Source: Microvirga sp. 3-52
GTDB taxonomy: Bacteria; Pseudomonadota; Alphaproteobacteria; Rhizobiales; Beijerinckiaceae
DNA: 64,000 nt
Direction of reading: 5' to 3'
NCBI RefSeq assembly: GCF_018383585.1
Contig: NZ_JAHAMK010000008.1
Span: 21,148 to 85,147 of the forward strand
Under the pieces are notes generated by a model that was not told the origin of the DNA, ran no database searches, and worked only from the letters and a program-made list of their open reading frames with translations. The translations under genes and the position numbers were made by a program. Position 1 is the stretch's first letter; each line of letters starts with the position of its first letter. Shown here piece after piece: positions 8,167 through 15,559 of the stretch.

Positions 8167-8457
8167 TCAACGATCAAGTGCGGCCAGGATATCTTGTTCC
8201 ATCACCTCGTCGAGGACCTTGGCGACCTTCAGGGCCCTGGTCTTCTTGCCCGGCTCCATCACGAGGATCACGGTTTCGATCCCAGGGCAGCCGGGATCGT
8301 TGCAGGCGATTTCGTTGACGGCAAAGGCGGTGTCCGGCGGGGTCTGAAGGACCGCGCGGGCGAGATCCTTGACTCGGTCGACGGCCTGCTTGTCGGGCTT
8401 CGGCAGGCCAAAAGACCCTCTTAAAAAGGCGCCGAACAGGGCCACGGGCGATCTCAC
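8167..8457 (-). CDS. Conserved small protein of the WD40 operon
   Basis: A 96-residue soluble protein starting with GTG. The segment TAFAVNEIACNDPGCPGIETVILVME holds two cysteines in CNDPGC, a possible metal or redox pair. KKTRALKVAKVLDEVMEQDI ends the conserved core. Its start overlaps the stop of the WD40 gene by GTGA, a sign of translational coupling. The partner genes (WD40, CobW GTPase nearby) suggest a role in metal handling, but no activity is known to me for this family. Confidence 0.75.
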   Translation of the reverse strand: MRSPVALFGAFLRGSFGLPKPDKQAVDRVKDLARAVLQTPPDTAFAVNEIACNDPGCPGIETVILVMEPGKKTRALKVAKVLDEVMEQDILAALDR

Positions 8458-9461
8458 GTGGGCAGGGTCAGGATACCGGCCTGACCGTCTTCGCAGCCGA
8501 AAGCGAGGCGCCGGCCGCCCTTATCCCAGGCCATGGCCGTGATGCCGCTGTCCTTGACGGCCGGACGCACCAGGAGTTCGGAGGCGTCGTTGAGGCGGAT
8601 GAGCAGGATGCAGCCGTCCTCGTATCCGACCGCCAGCACATAGGTGTTGGGATGGAAGGCGACGCGGCTGACCTTGGCCGGACGCACGCCGCATTCCCGC
8701 GGCGCCTTGCCCATGGGGCCTTCCTTCGATTCGAAGGGCCAGATGATAGCCGCTTCAGCACCGGAGGTGGCGAACCACTTGCCGTCGCCGGACCAGGAGA
8801 AGGAGCGCGTCTTCGACGGGTAACCGCTCATGCGCATGTGGCCCTTGTCGGGGATGAGCCGCCAGCCGTGAAGCGCGTTCTCCTGCATGGAGGTCACCAC
8901 GAAGCGGGCATCGGGCGACCAAGTGACGTCGAGATGCGAGCCCTTCCATTCGAGCACCTCGGGCTTGGCCTCCACATTGGGAAACCAGAGCGTCGCACCG
9001 TTGTAATGGGAAATCGCCAGCCGGTAGCCCTTGGGCGCGAAGGCGAGGCCGCGGGCCGCGGAGGGAACCTCGAGGGTCTTCTCCCGACCCTTGTCGTCGC
9101 GGGCGACGACCCGCTTGCCGGCGCCATAGGCGAAGGCGCCACCGGCATTGACGGCGAGCGAGTCGATCCAGGCGCCCTTGGTCTCGGCCAGGGTTTTCGT
9201 GGAGCCGTCGGCGCCCGTGACGGCAATGCGGCCGTCATCGCCGCCCGTGAGGAAGCGCTCGCCGTCGCTCGCGGCTATCAGCACCCCGGCGTCCGGATGC
9301 GCCTCGACCCGATGGCTCTCGCCTTCCTTGCTGAGCAGAACCCCACCGTCGCCGAGGCCGAAGGCGGCCGTCCCTTTCAGCCAGCCGATGGCCGTGACAT
9401 GCGCGCCAGCCGTCACGGGCGCCACGTTCTGTGTCAAGGATGGAGCGGTTCCAATACTCAT
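8454..9461 (-). CDS. WD40 repeat protein
   Basis: A 335-residue beta-propeller protein, cytoplasmic, no signal peptide. Repeats can be followed through the sequence: ITAMAWDKGGRRLAFGCEDGQAGIL, VAFHPNTYVLAVGYEDGCILLI, FSWSGDGKWFATSGAEAAII and LDVTWSPDARFVVTSM, consistent with about seven blades. WD40 propellers serve as protein-protein platforms. In alphaproteobacteria this gene often accompanies a CobW-family GTPase, here located 0.4 kb upstream on the same strand. The start at 9461 follows GAAGGGA with 8-nt spacing. A longer frame to 9536 runs into a repeat. First gene of an operon with the 96-aa protein and DUF2937. Confidence 0.88.
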   Translation of the reverse strand: MSIGTAPSLTQNVAPVTAGAHVTAIGWLKGTAAFGLGDGGVLLSKEGESHRVEAHPDAGVLIAASDGERFLTGGDDGRIAVTGADGSTKTLAETKGAWIDSLAVNAGGAFAYGAGKRVVARDDKGREKTLEVPSAARGLAFAPKGYRLAISHYNGATLWFPNVEAKPEVLEWKGSHLDVTWSPDARFVVTSMQENALHGWRLIPDKGHMRMSGYPSKTRSFSWSGDGKWFATSGAEAAIIWPFESKEGPMGKAPRECGVRPAKVSRVAFHPNTYVLAVGYEDGCILLIRLNDASELLVRPAVKDSGITAMAWDKGGRRLAFGCEDGQAGILTLPT

Positions 9462-9492
9462 CAAAGCAATCCCTTCATACGCGCTGCCATAT

Positions 9493-9540
9493 AGCATCGG
9501 ACCCGGGAGTGGACACCACCTTCGGGTCGCATCCAATGCT
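9493..9540. repeat. Dispersed palindromic repeat, family 3, copy 1
   Basis: Element beginning AGCATCGGACCCGG and ending TCCAATGCT (48 bp), lying 32 bp upstream of the WD40 start. It aligns with copies at 19541-19589 and 48164-48212. Similarity with the second copy continues for about 18 bp beyond the end (CATTTCTGGACCAGCGCA against CATTCTTGACCGGTGCA). Confidence 0.7.
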
Positions 9541-9670
9541 CATTTCTGGACCAGCGCAGTGGGAGGCGGAAAACCGGGTGATTCAACAATGATCCTGGGA
9601 TCAGGCCTTGTGTGCCTTAGCCCATTCCAAGCCTTGGATCGGACTGCGCGTTCCAAGAAGGCGTGATTGA

Positions 9671-9859
9671 ATGCGAGCCGTGCCTTTGGCGGCCTTTGCC
9701 GTGAAACTATCTCCCCAGCTGTCCGCCCAGGAATCGAGCGCGGAACCGTCGGCGAGAGAGGCGCAGAAGGCGGCCTGCCGGCGGGAGACCAATCAGATCA
9801 TCGCCGCCCGCAGGGCTCACGTGCGGAACTGCCTGGCGAAGGGCGGCGGCCCGGGCTGA
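9671..9859 (+). CDS. Possible small secreted protein
   Basis: A 62-residue frame. The start has an AAGAAGG sequence about 10 nt upstream. The N-terminus (MRAVPLAAFAVKLSPQLSAQE) could be a short signal peptide with an LSA-QE cleavage site. The mature part has two cysteines (KAACRRETNQIIAARRAHVRNCLAKG), similar in style to small Cys-paired periplasmic proteins of Rhizobiales. I do not recognise a family. It is short and may be spurious. Confidence 0.35.
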   Translation: MRAVPLAAFAVKLSPQLSAQESSAEPSAREAQKAACRRETNQIIAARRAHVRNCLAKGGGPG

Positions 9860-9882
9860 ACCGGGGTCGGCCTCTCCGGTGA

Positions 9883-10845
9883 TCAGGCCGCGCAGGCCAG
9901 GAACCCTTCCTTGATTGCCTTCTCGTTCAGGTCGCGGCCGATGAAGACCACCTTCGAGGTGTGCTTCTCGCCCGGCTTCCACTCGCCCTGGACGTCGCCG
10001 TCAAGGATCATGTGGACGCCCTGGAAGACGAAGCGCTTCGGCTCATTCGGGAAAGCCACGATGCCCTTGCAGCGCAGGATGTTGGGGCCGTCGACCTGGG
10101 TCAGGTTCGAGATCCACGGCATGAACTTTTCCGGATCGACTTCGCCATCCAGATGCACAGCGACGGACTGCATCTCCTCGTCATGGTGATGGTGATGGCC
10201 TTCTTCCAGAAAGTCCGGCTCAAGCTCGATGATCCGGTCGAGATCGAAGGCCTTGCGGTCGAGCACTTCCGAGATCGGGATGGCGCAGTTCTGGGTGCGG
10301 TGGACCTTGGCGTAGGGATTGATGGCGCGGATGCGCGCCTCGACCTCTTCCAGCTCCTGCGCAGAAACGAGATCGATCTTGTTGAGGATGATCACGTCTG
10401 CGAAGGCGATCTGGTTCTTGGCCTCGGGCGCATCCTTCAGCCGGTCGGAGAGCCACTTGGCATCGGCCACCGTCACCACCGCGTCGAGGCGGGCGGCGTC
10501 GGACACGTCCTGATCCATGAAGAAGGTCTGGGCCACGGGAGCAGGGTCGGCGAGGCCGGTGGTCTCGACGATGATGGCGTCGAACTTGCCCTTGCGCTTC
10601 ATCAGGCCGTCGAGAATGCGGATCAGGTCGCCGCGCACGGTGCAGCAGATGCACCCGTTGTTCATCTCGAATACTTCCTCGTCGGCGCCGACGACGAGTT
10701 CGTTATCGATGCCGATCTCGCCGAACTCGTTGACGATCACGGCATATTTCTTGCCGTGCTGCTCGGTGAGGATGCGGTTGAGAAGGGTGGTCTTGCCGGC
10801 GCCGAGATAGCCTGTGAGGACGGTGACGGGAATCTTGTCGGTCAT
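9883..10845 (-). CDS. CobW/COG0523-family metal-trafficking GTPase
   Basis: A 320-residue G3E GTPase. The Walker [10 protein letters not shown] lies at residues 12-20, the metal-binding CICC (C65, C67, C68) follows in the family-typical [14 protein letters not shown] context, and NKID is the guanine-specificity motif. A His-rich stretch [11 protein letters not shown] near residue 216 precedes the C-terminal CobW domain. COG0523 proteins deliver zinc (some cobalt) to target enzymes, mostly under zinc shortage. Zinc-type ABC importer genes lie just upstream on the same strand and the WD40 operon just downstream. Zinc is the most likely metal. Confidence 0.9.
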   Translation of the reverse strand: MTDKIPVTVLTGYLGAGKTTLLNRILTEQHGKKYAVIVNEFGEIGIDNELVVGADEEVFEMNNGCICCTVRGDLIRILDGLMKRKGKFDAIIVETTGLADPAPVAQTFFMDQDVSDAARLDAVVTVADAKWLSDRLKDAPEAKNQIAFADVIILNKIDLVSAQELEEVEARIRAINPYAKVHRTQNCAIPISEVLDRKAFDLDRIIELEPDFLEEGHHHHHDEEMQSVAVHLDGEVDPEKFMPWISNLTQVDGPNILRCKGIVAFPNEPKRFVFQGVHMILDGDVQGEWKPGEKHTSKVVFIGRDLNEKAIKEGFLACAA

Positions 10846-10865
10846 CGGAACTTCCAGAATTTATG

Positions 10866-10974
10866 GGTGTCATCCCCGGCGGCCTGCTGCGCAGACCGGG
10901 AAGGGGATCCAGGCGTAAGGGGTTCAACCTGACCTGGATTCCCTTCCCTCGCTGCGCTCGCCGGGAATGACACC
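10866..10974. repeat. Dispersed palindromic repeat, family 2 (full copy)
   Basis: The element is nearly one long hairpin: GGTGTCATCCCCGGC opens it and GCCGGGAATGACACC closes it, with GGGAAGGGGATCCAGG and CCTGGATTCCCTTCCC forming the inner stem. It fills the gap between znuA and the CobW gene. A degenerate copy lies at 106-216 and a minimal one at 7240-7272. Confidence 0.75.
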
Positions 10975-10998
10975 AAGCGCCGCAGCGATCAGGGGCTT

Positions 10999-11922
10999 TC
11001 AGCTCGATAAGGCCGCGCTGAAAGCCCTTATATTGTGTCTCATCATGTCAATGTAAGTGCCGGCTGGGCCGTTCGGCTCCGAGAGCGCATCGGAATAGAC
11101 CTTCTCGCCGACCTTAGCACCGGTTTCCTTGGCGATGCGCTCCATCAGGCGGGCATCGGAAACGTTCTCCACAAAGACGGCGGCGATTGTCTCGCGCCTG
11201 ATCTGCTGGATGATCCGGGCGACGTCCTTGGCGGAGGCTTCCGACTCGGTCGAGACGCCTTGAGGCGAGACGAAGTCGATGCCGTAGGCCTCCTCGAAAT
11301 AGCGGAAGGCGTCGTGGGAGGTGATGATCCTGCGGCGTTCAGGCGGAATCCTGGCGACAAGACCTTTCACCTCCGCTTCCACTTCATCGAGCCGCTCGAG
11401 GTAGGATGCGGCATTGGCTTCGTAAACTGCCTTGCCCGCTTCATCCGCGGCGATCAGGGCATCCCGGATATTGGCGACGTAGATCTTCGCATTGCCGATG
11501 CTCTGCCATGCATGCGGATCGGAGCCGCCATGGCCGTGATCGTGTCCATGGCCTTCATCGTTGCTCTTGAGAGGCTTCACCCCCTTGGCGGCTTCGATCT
11601 TCTCGGCCCTGGTGCCGGACGACTTCACGAGACGATCGATCCAGCCTTCGAATTTCAGGCCGTTGGTGAACACGATCTTCGCTTCGGTCAGGCGCCGTCC
11701 ATCGGCGGGCGTCGGGGAATAGACATGCGCATCGCCGTTGGGCCCGACGAGGGTTGCCACCGCGACGCGCTCGCCGCCGACGTTGCGCACCATGTCGCCG
11801 AGGATCGAGAAGGTCGCCACGACCTTCAGCTTGTCGACGTTCTGCGCGGCCACCGGCAGCGACGATACGGCAAGGGTGAGGCATCCTGCCAGAAGGGATA
11901 CGGCAGCTCTTCGCGTCAGCAT
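10999..11922 (-). CDS. znuA: Zinc ABC transporter substrate-binding protein
   Basis: A 307-residue periplasmic binding protein of the cluster A-I (ZnuA/TroA) family. A signal peptide (LTRRAAVSLLAGCLTLAVSS..VAAQN) is cleaved near residue 27. Metal ligands are visible as H66 (PNGDAHVYSP), H137 (DPHAW) and the ITSHDAFRYFEEAYG segment. A His-rich loop, DEGHGHDHGHGG at about 122-133, is the usual sign of zinc rather than manganese specificity. The start is ATG 11922, with AAAGGA before it. The frame stays open far upstream through znuB, but that part is not protein-like. Last gene of the operon, 23 bp after znuB. Confidence 0.93.
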   Translation of the reverse strand: MLTRRAAVSLLAGCLTLAVSSLPVAAQNVDKLKVVATFSILGDMVRNVGGERVAVATLVGPNGDAHVYSPTPADGRRLTEAKIVFTNGLKFEGWIDRLVKSSGTRAEKIEAAKGVKPLKSNDEGHGHDHGHGGSDPHAWQSIGNAKIYVANIRDALIAADEAGKAVYEANAASYLERLDEVEAEVKGLVARIPPERRRIITSHDAFRYFEEAYGIDFVSPQGVSTESEASAKDVARIIQQIRRETIAAVFVENVSDARLMERIAKETGAKVGEKVYSDALSEPNGPAGTYIDMMRHNIRAFSAALSS

Positions 11923-11945
11923 GGGTCTTGATCCTTTGCGAGGGG

Positions 11946-12812
11946 TCAGGCTTCCAGGTGCCGGCCGGGCCATGCCAGCCACAGCAGGCCGCCCTCGCGC
12001 CCGAGCACGAGGGAGATTACGTAGATGGCGCCGGCCGAGAGGATGATCGCCGGCCCCGCGGGCAATTCCGCGTGGAACGAGAGCAGCAGACCGCTCAAGC
12101 CGGACACGATGCCGATGCCGACGGATACCAGCATCATCATTGTGACGTCGCTGGTCCAGAAGCGGGATGCCGCGGCGGGCAGCATCATCATGCCCACCGC
12201 CAGCAGGGTTCCGAGTGCATGGAAGCCGCCGACCAGGTTCATGACCACGAGCCCGAGGAAGATCAGATGCGTCGGCGTGCCGGCATTGCTCACCGAGCGC
12301 AGGAAGATCGGATCCACGCATTCGAGCACGAGCGGGCGGTAGAGCACGGCCAGGGCCAGCACGGTGATGGTCGAGATGGAAGCGAGCAGCAGCAGCGTGT
12401 TGTCGTCGAGCGCCAGCACCGTGCCGAAGAGCACGTGCAGCAGGTCCACGTTCGAGCCGCGAAGCGACACGATGGTGACGCCAAGTGCGAGGGACAGCAG
12501 GTAGAAGGCCGCCAGAGAGGCATCTTCCTTCAGCGCGGTGAACCGGGAGACGAGGCCCGCCGCGACCGCCACGATGACGCCCGCGAACAATCCCCCGATG
12601 GTCATCGCCGGCAGCGAGAGGCCGGCCACGAGATAGCCCACGGCGGCTCCGGGCAGGATCGCATGCGCCATTGCATCGCCGGTCAGGCTCATGCGGCGCA
12701 GCATCAGGAAGACGCCGACAGGACCGCCGCCCAGAGCGATGGCGATCACGCCCACGAGGGCGCGCCGCATGAACTCGAATTCGGAGAAGGGCGTATGGAA
12801 CAGGTCGAGCAT
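11946..12812 (-). CDS. znuB: Zinc ABC transporter permease
   Basis: A 288-residue integral membrane protein of the ABC-3 family with about eight to nine hydrophobic segments. The family-typical stretch SLTGDAMAHAILPGAAVGYL lies near residues 44-63, and TLLAVGMMMLPAAASRF near 203-219. It forms the channel through which ZnuA-bound metal passes. It starts 12 nt after the znuC stop and ends 23 bp before znuA. Confidence 0.93.
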   Translation of the reverse strand: MLDLFHTPFSEFEFMRRALVGVIAIALGGGPVGVFLMLRRMSLTGDAMAHAILPGAAVGYLVAGLSLPAMTIGGLFAGVIVAVAAGLVSRFTALKEDASLAAFYLLSLALGVTIVSLRGSNVDLLHVLFGTVLALDDNTLLLLASISTITVLALAVLYRPLVLECVDPIFLRSVSNAGTPTHLIFLGLVVMNLVGGFHALGTLLAVGMMMLPAAASRFWTSDVTMMMLVSVGIGIVSGLSGLLLSFHAELPAGPAIILSAGAIYVISLVLGREGGLLWLAWPGRHLEA

Positions 12813-12824
12813 GAATGGGCGCTC

Positions 12825-13571
12825 TTACGCGACGCTGCGGTGGCAGATATCCGCATGCGGATCGTACGCCTCGACCATGCGCCGGGCCTTCAGGAGGTTC
12901 TCCGGGCTCAGCACCTCGCCCGTCTCGCCCCAGGCCACCGGCTCGCGGGCGATCAGCAGGGTCTGCGGGAACGTGCGTTTGACCATGTCGAGATCGTGCA
13001 GGACCGCGACCACCGTGCGGGCTTCGTCGTGCCACCGGCGGACGAGGTCCAGCAGATCGGCCGTCGTCTTGGCGTCGATGGCCGTAAACGGCTCGTCGAG
13101 CAGGATCACGGGAGCGTCCTGCAGGAGCAGGCGCGCGAAGAGCGCCCGCTGCATCTGGCCGCCCGACAGGGTCGAGATCGGCCGCCGCTCGAAGCCGGTG
13201 AGGCCCACGGCGGCCAGCGCCTGCTCGATCTTCGTACGGTCGTGACGGGAAATGCCGCCGAAGAGGCCGGAGCGGGACCAGAGGCCCATGGCGACGAGAT
13301 CGTAGACCGAGAGCGGGAAGGACCGGTCGATCTCGGCGGCCTGCGGCAGATAGGCGACGCCCGGGGAGGCATTGCAGCGGATGTGGCCTTCGAGGGGCTT
13401 GAGCGTGCCGACGATGCCCTTGAGCAGGGTCGACTTGCCGGCTCCGTTGGGCCCGACCACGGCGATCAGGCTACCGGCCGGGATCGCGCCGTCGAGGTGA
13501 TGCACGGCAGGTCTGCGACCGTAGCCGAGGGTCACCTCATCGAAACGGATGGCGGGCGATGCTGCGGACAT
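12825..13571 (-). CDS. znuC: Zinc ABC transporter ATP-binding protein
   Basis: A 248-residue ABC ATPase: Walker A GPNGAGKST (about residues 39-47), Q-loop in YLPQAAE, signature LSGGQMQRALFARLL, Walker B VILLDEPFTAID, and the switch histidine in VVAVLHDLD. It powers the ZnuB channel from the cytoplasmic side. It begins 3 nt after the stop of the His-rich small protein gene and is followed by znuB, so the four genes form one unit. Confidence 0.93.
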   Translation of the reverse strand: MSAASPAIRFDEVTLGYGRRPAVHHLDGAIPAGSLIAVVGPNGAGKSTLLKGIVGTLKPLEGHIRCNASPGVAYLPQAAEIDRSFPLSVYDLVAMGLWSRSGLFGGISRHDRTKIEQALAAVGLTGFERRPISTLSGGQMQRALFARLLLQDAPVILLDEPFTAIDAKTTADLLDLVRRWHDEARTVVAVLHDLDMVKRTFPQTLLIAREPVAWGETGEVLSPENLLKARRMVEAYDPHADICHRSVA

Positions 13572-13574
13572 GGG

Positions 13575-13736
13575 TTAACCCGTCACTCCGAAGACCAGCA
13601 GCCACAGACCGGCCAGCACGAGGGCCGTTCCGGCCAGACGGTGCCCGACCGAGAGGCGCAGGAGCGAGAAGGTCGGGGCGGCGGCGACCGCCCGATGCTC
13701 GTGGGTATGATGATGGTGGTGATGACCATGCGACAT
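13575..13736 (-). CDS. Small His-rich membrane protein leading the znu operon
   Basis: A protein of about 53 residues. MSHGHHHHHHTHEHRA gives nine histidines in the first 14 residues, followed by one hydrophobic helix (LAGTALVLAGLWLLVFGVTG) at the C-terminus. The likely topology places a soluble His cluster beside a single membrane anchor. The frame continues upstream to 13802, including an alternative ATG (MRIDPVYVGAMSHG). It lies 3 nt before znuC. Histidine clusters of this kind bind zinc, so a role as metal buffer or sensor for the importer is inferred. I know no named family. Confidence 0.7.
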   Translation of the reverse strand: MSHGHHHHHHTHEHRAVAAAPTFSLLRLSVGHRLAGTALVLAGLWLLVFGVTG

Positions 13737-13774
13737 GGCACCTACATAGACCGGGTCGATCCGCATTTCTAGGG

Positions 13775-13794
13775 GCGTACAGTATTTTATACGC
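13775..13794 (-). promoter_or_regulatory. Candidate Zur-type operator/promoter of the znu operon
   Basis: Imperfect palindrome GCGTACAGTATTTTATACGC with outer arms GCGTA/TACGC and, on the minus strand, an AT-rich core GTATAAAATAC that resembles a -10 region. It lies 39 bp upstream of the His-rich gene start and between that gene and the opgD-like stop, where the znu promoter must be. Zinc-uptake operons are normally repressed by Zur at such palindromes. No Zur gene is in the window. Confidence 0.5.
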
Positions 13795-13826
13795 TCCCTC
13801 AAGCTTATGGTTTATTTGAGGATATC

Positions 13827-15404
13827 TCAGAACGTCGGGTGGTATTGGTAGAGCCAGGTTTCGCTCAGGACCTCATCCTCGTTGCGCAGGTAGCAGCGCA
13901 TCTCCACCGGCTCGGTTCCGGTCGCGGTGAGGTCGAACTGTGTGCGCCAATGGCCTGGCACGTTGTTGGGCACGGCCTCGGTGAGGATGTTCGAGAACTC
14001 GCCCCGGGAGGCGGTGAGAACGGGCTTGGGAATCACGCCGCTCGGCAGCTTGGTCAGGGGCTGGCCGATGAACTCCACCATGAACTTGCGCACGCCCTTG
14101 GGCCGGATGGTGCCGGCCTGTCCGCCATTGCCGAGACGGGTGGCGACGACCCGGGCGAGCGGTGTCGGATACGGCTCCTCGGCGGCCCAATGCATGCGGT
14201 AGCGCAGCTCGAGGGCTTGGCCTGCGCGTGCCGGCTCCGCCGGTACCCACATGGCGACGACGTTGTCGTGGATCTCGTCGTCGGTCGGGATCTCGACGAG
14301 CTGAATGGAGCCTCGGCCCCAGGTGCCCTGCGGCTCGATCCAGAGAGACGGGCGGCGATCGTAATAGACGCCGTCGAGGTAGTGGTCGAAATTCCGGTCG
14401 CGCTGGAGCAGACCGAATCCCTTCGGGTTGTCATCCGTAAAGGCCGACGTAATGATGCGCGGCGGGTTGTTGAGCGGGCGCCAGATTCGCTCGCCGGTGC
14501 CGGTCCACATGGCAAGTCCATCCGAGTCATGGATCTCGGGGCGCCAGTCGATGGCGGTGGCCTTCGATTTTTCCGAATACCAGTACATGGACGTCAGGGG
14601 CGCGAGGCCGAGGCGGCTCACGTCCTGGCGCATGTAGACGGCGCTGTCGATGTCCATGATGACGGCGGCCGCTCGCTGCATGACGAAGCGATAGGCGCCG
14701 GCGACGCTCGGGCCGTCGAGCAGGGCATAGACCGTGACCGTGTCGGAGCCCGGCTGCGGCGTCTCGAAATAGACATGGGTGAAGTCGGGAAACTCCTCGT
14801 TCTTCCCAAAAACGGCCACGTCCACGGCGAGACCGCGGGCGGAGAGGCCGTACTGGAAGAGCTCGCCGATGGCGCGGAAATAGGACGCGCCCAGGAAGGC
14901 GACCCAATCGTTCTTGCGCCAGTCCAGCTTGCCCGTGCGGGCCTCCTGGAAGCGGAAGCCGGCAAAGCCCGAATTGTCCGGCAGCTTCCGGGCCGGGGAA
15001 TCCGCCGGCATGTCGAAATAGTCGCTGTCGTAGATGATCTCCCGGGCCTGCCCGCCCTCGACCACGTGCATGCGCACCGGTTTCTGGAAGAAGCGGCCCA
15101 TGTGGAAGAACGTGACGGGGAACTCGCTCGGGCCGTTGGCCCAGAGCGCCAGGTCGGTCTTGAAGCGGATCTTGCCATGGGCGTCATAGTCGATCTGGTA
15201 CAGCACCTCGGGCGAGGGACTCTGCGGCGCCACATAGGGCGAGCGCGCCATGTCCTGCGCCCGCTTCTTCAGATCGACGAACGAGAACGGGGCGGGGGCT
15301 CCCATTTTCAGGCCTTGCTGCGCCAGGGCTTGTCCGGAAAAACCTTGCGCGGCAAGGGCGGCCGTGGCGGTTGCGGTTTGGAGGAAGCGGCGGCGATTGA
15401 TCAT
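13827..15404 (-). CDS. opgD: Periplasmic glucan biosynthesis protein, OpgD/MdoD-like
   Basis: A protein of 525 residues from this start, of the same family as the gene at 233-1804 (shared FRFQEARTG, FLGASYFRAIGE, YGLSARGLAVDVA, EIHDSDGLAMWTGTGERIWRPLNNPP). The N-terminus INRRRFLQTATATAALAA is a clear twin-arginine signal, with ALA-QQ as cleavage site. OpgD of E. coli is also a Tat substrate that shapes the glucan backbone in the periplasm. Three in-frame starts exist: GTG 15437, ATG 15416, ATG 15404. None has a strong ribosome binding site. I chose the one nearest the Tat motif. Confidence 0.9.
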   Translation of the reverse strand: MINRRRFLQTATATAALAAQGFSGQALAQQGLKMGAPAPFSFVDLKKRAQDMARSPYVAPQSPSPEVLYQIDYDAHGKIRFKTDLALWANGPSEFPVTFFHMGRFFQKPVRMHVVEGGQAREIIYDSDYFDMPADSPARKLPDNSGFAGFRFQEARTGKLDWRKNDWVAFLGASYFRAIGELFQYGLSARGLAVDVAVFGKNEEFPDFTHVYFETPQPGSDTVTVYALLDGPSVAGAYRFVMQRAAAVIMDIDSAVYMRQDVSRLGLAPLTSMYWYSEKSKATAIDWRPEIHDSDGLAMWTGTGERIWRPLNNPPRIITSAFTDDNPKGFGLLQRDRNFDHYLDGVYYDRRPSLWIEPQGTWGRGSIQLVEIPTDDEIHDNVVAMWVPAEPARAGQALELRYRMHWAAEEPYPTPLARVVATRLGNGGQAGTIRPKGVRKFMVEFIGQPLTKLPSGVIPKPVLTASRGEFSNILTEAVPNNVPGHWRTQFDLTATGTEPVEMRCYLRNEDEVLSETWLYQYHPTF

Positions 15405-15559
15405 GGATGAGCGCATGGGTCTGTGGAAAGGACGCACCCCTACCGACCAAGGTGGCAGGATTAAGTCCCTCTTAGCCTCTTGAGAAATCCTCGTCAGCCG
15501 TCAAAGTAGGCCCACACACAGGCAGGGCACCAGCCGTGCCAAAATTTAGGGAGTACGCC

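Noticed and set aside
10999..13035. 678-codon minus-strand ORF reading through znuB into znuA
   Set aside because: Only the last 307 codons are protein-like (ZnuA). The upstream part is an out-of-frame reading of znuB and znuC. ZnuA has its own ATG and ribosome binding site.
11928..13772. 614-codon plus-strand ORF opposite znuB/znuC
   Set aside because: Antisense of two clear ABC transporter genes; the sequence is His/Gln/Glu-rich noise.
13839..15410. 523-codon plus-strand ORF opposite opgD
   Set aside because: Shadow ORF on the other strand of a conserved gene; no domain seen.
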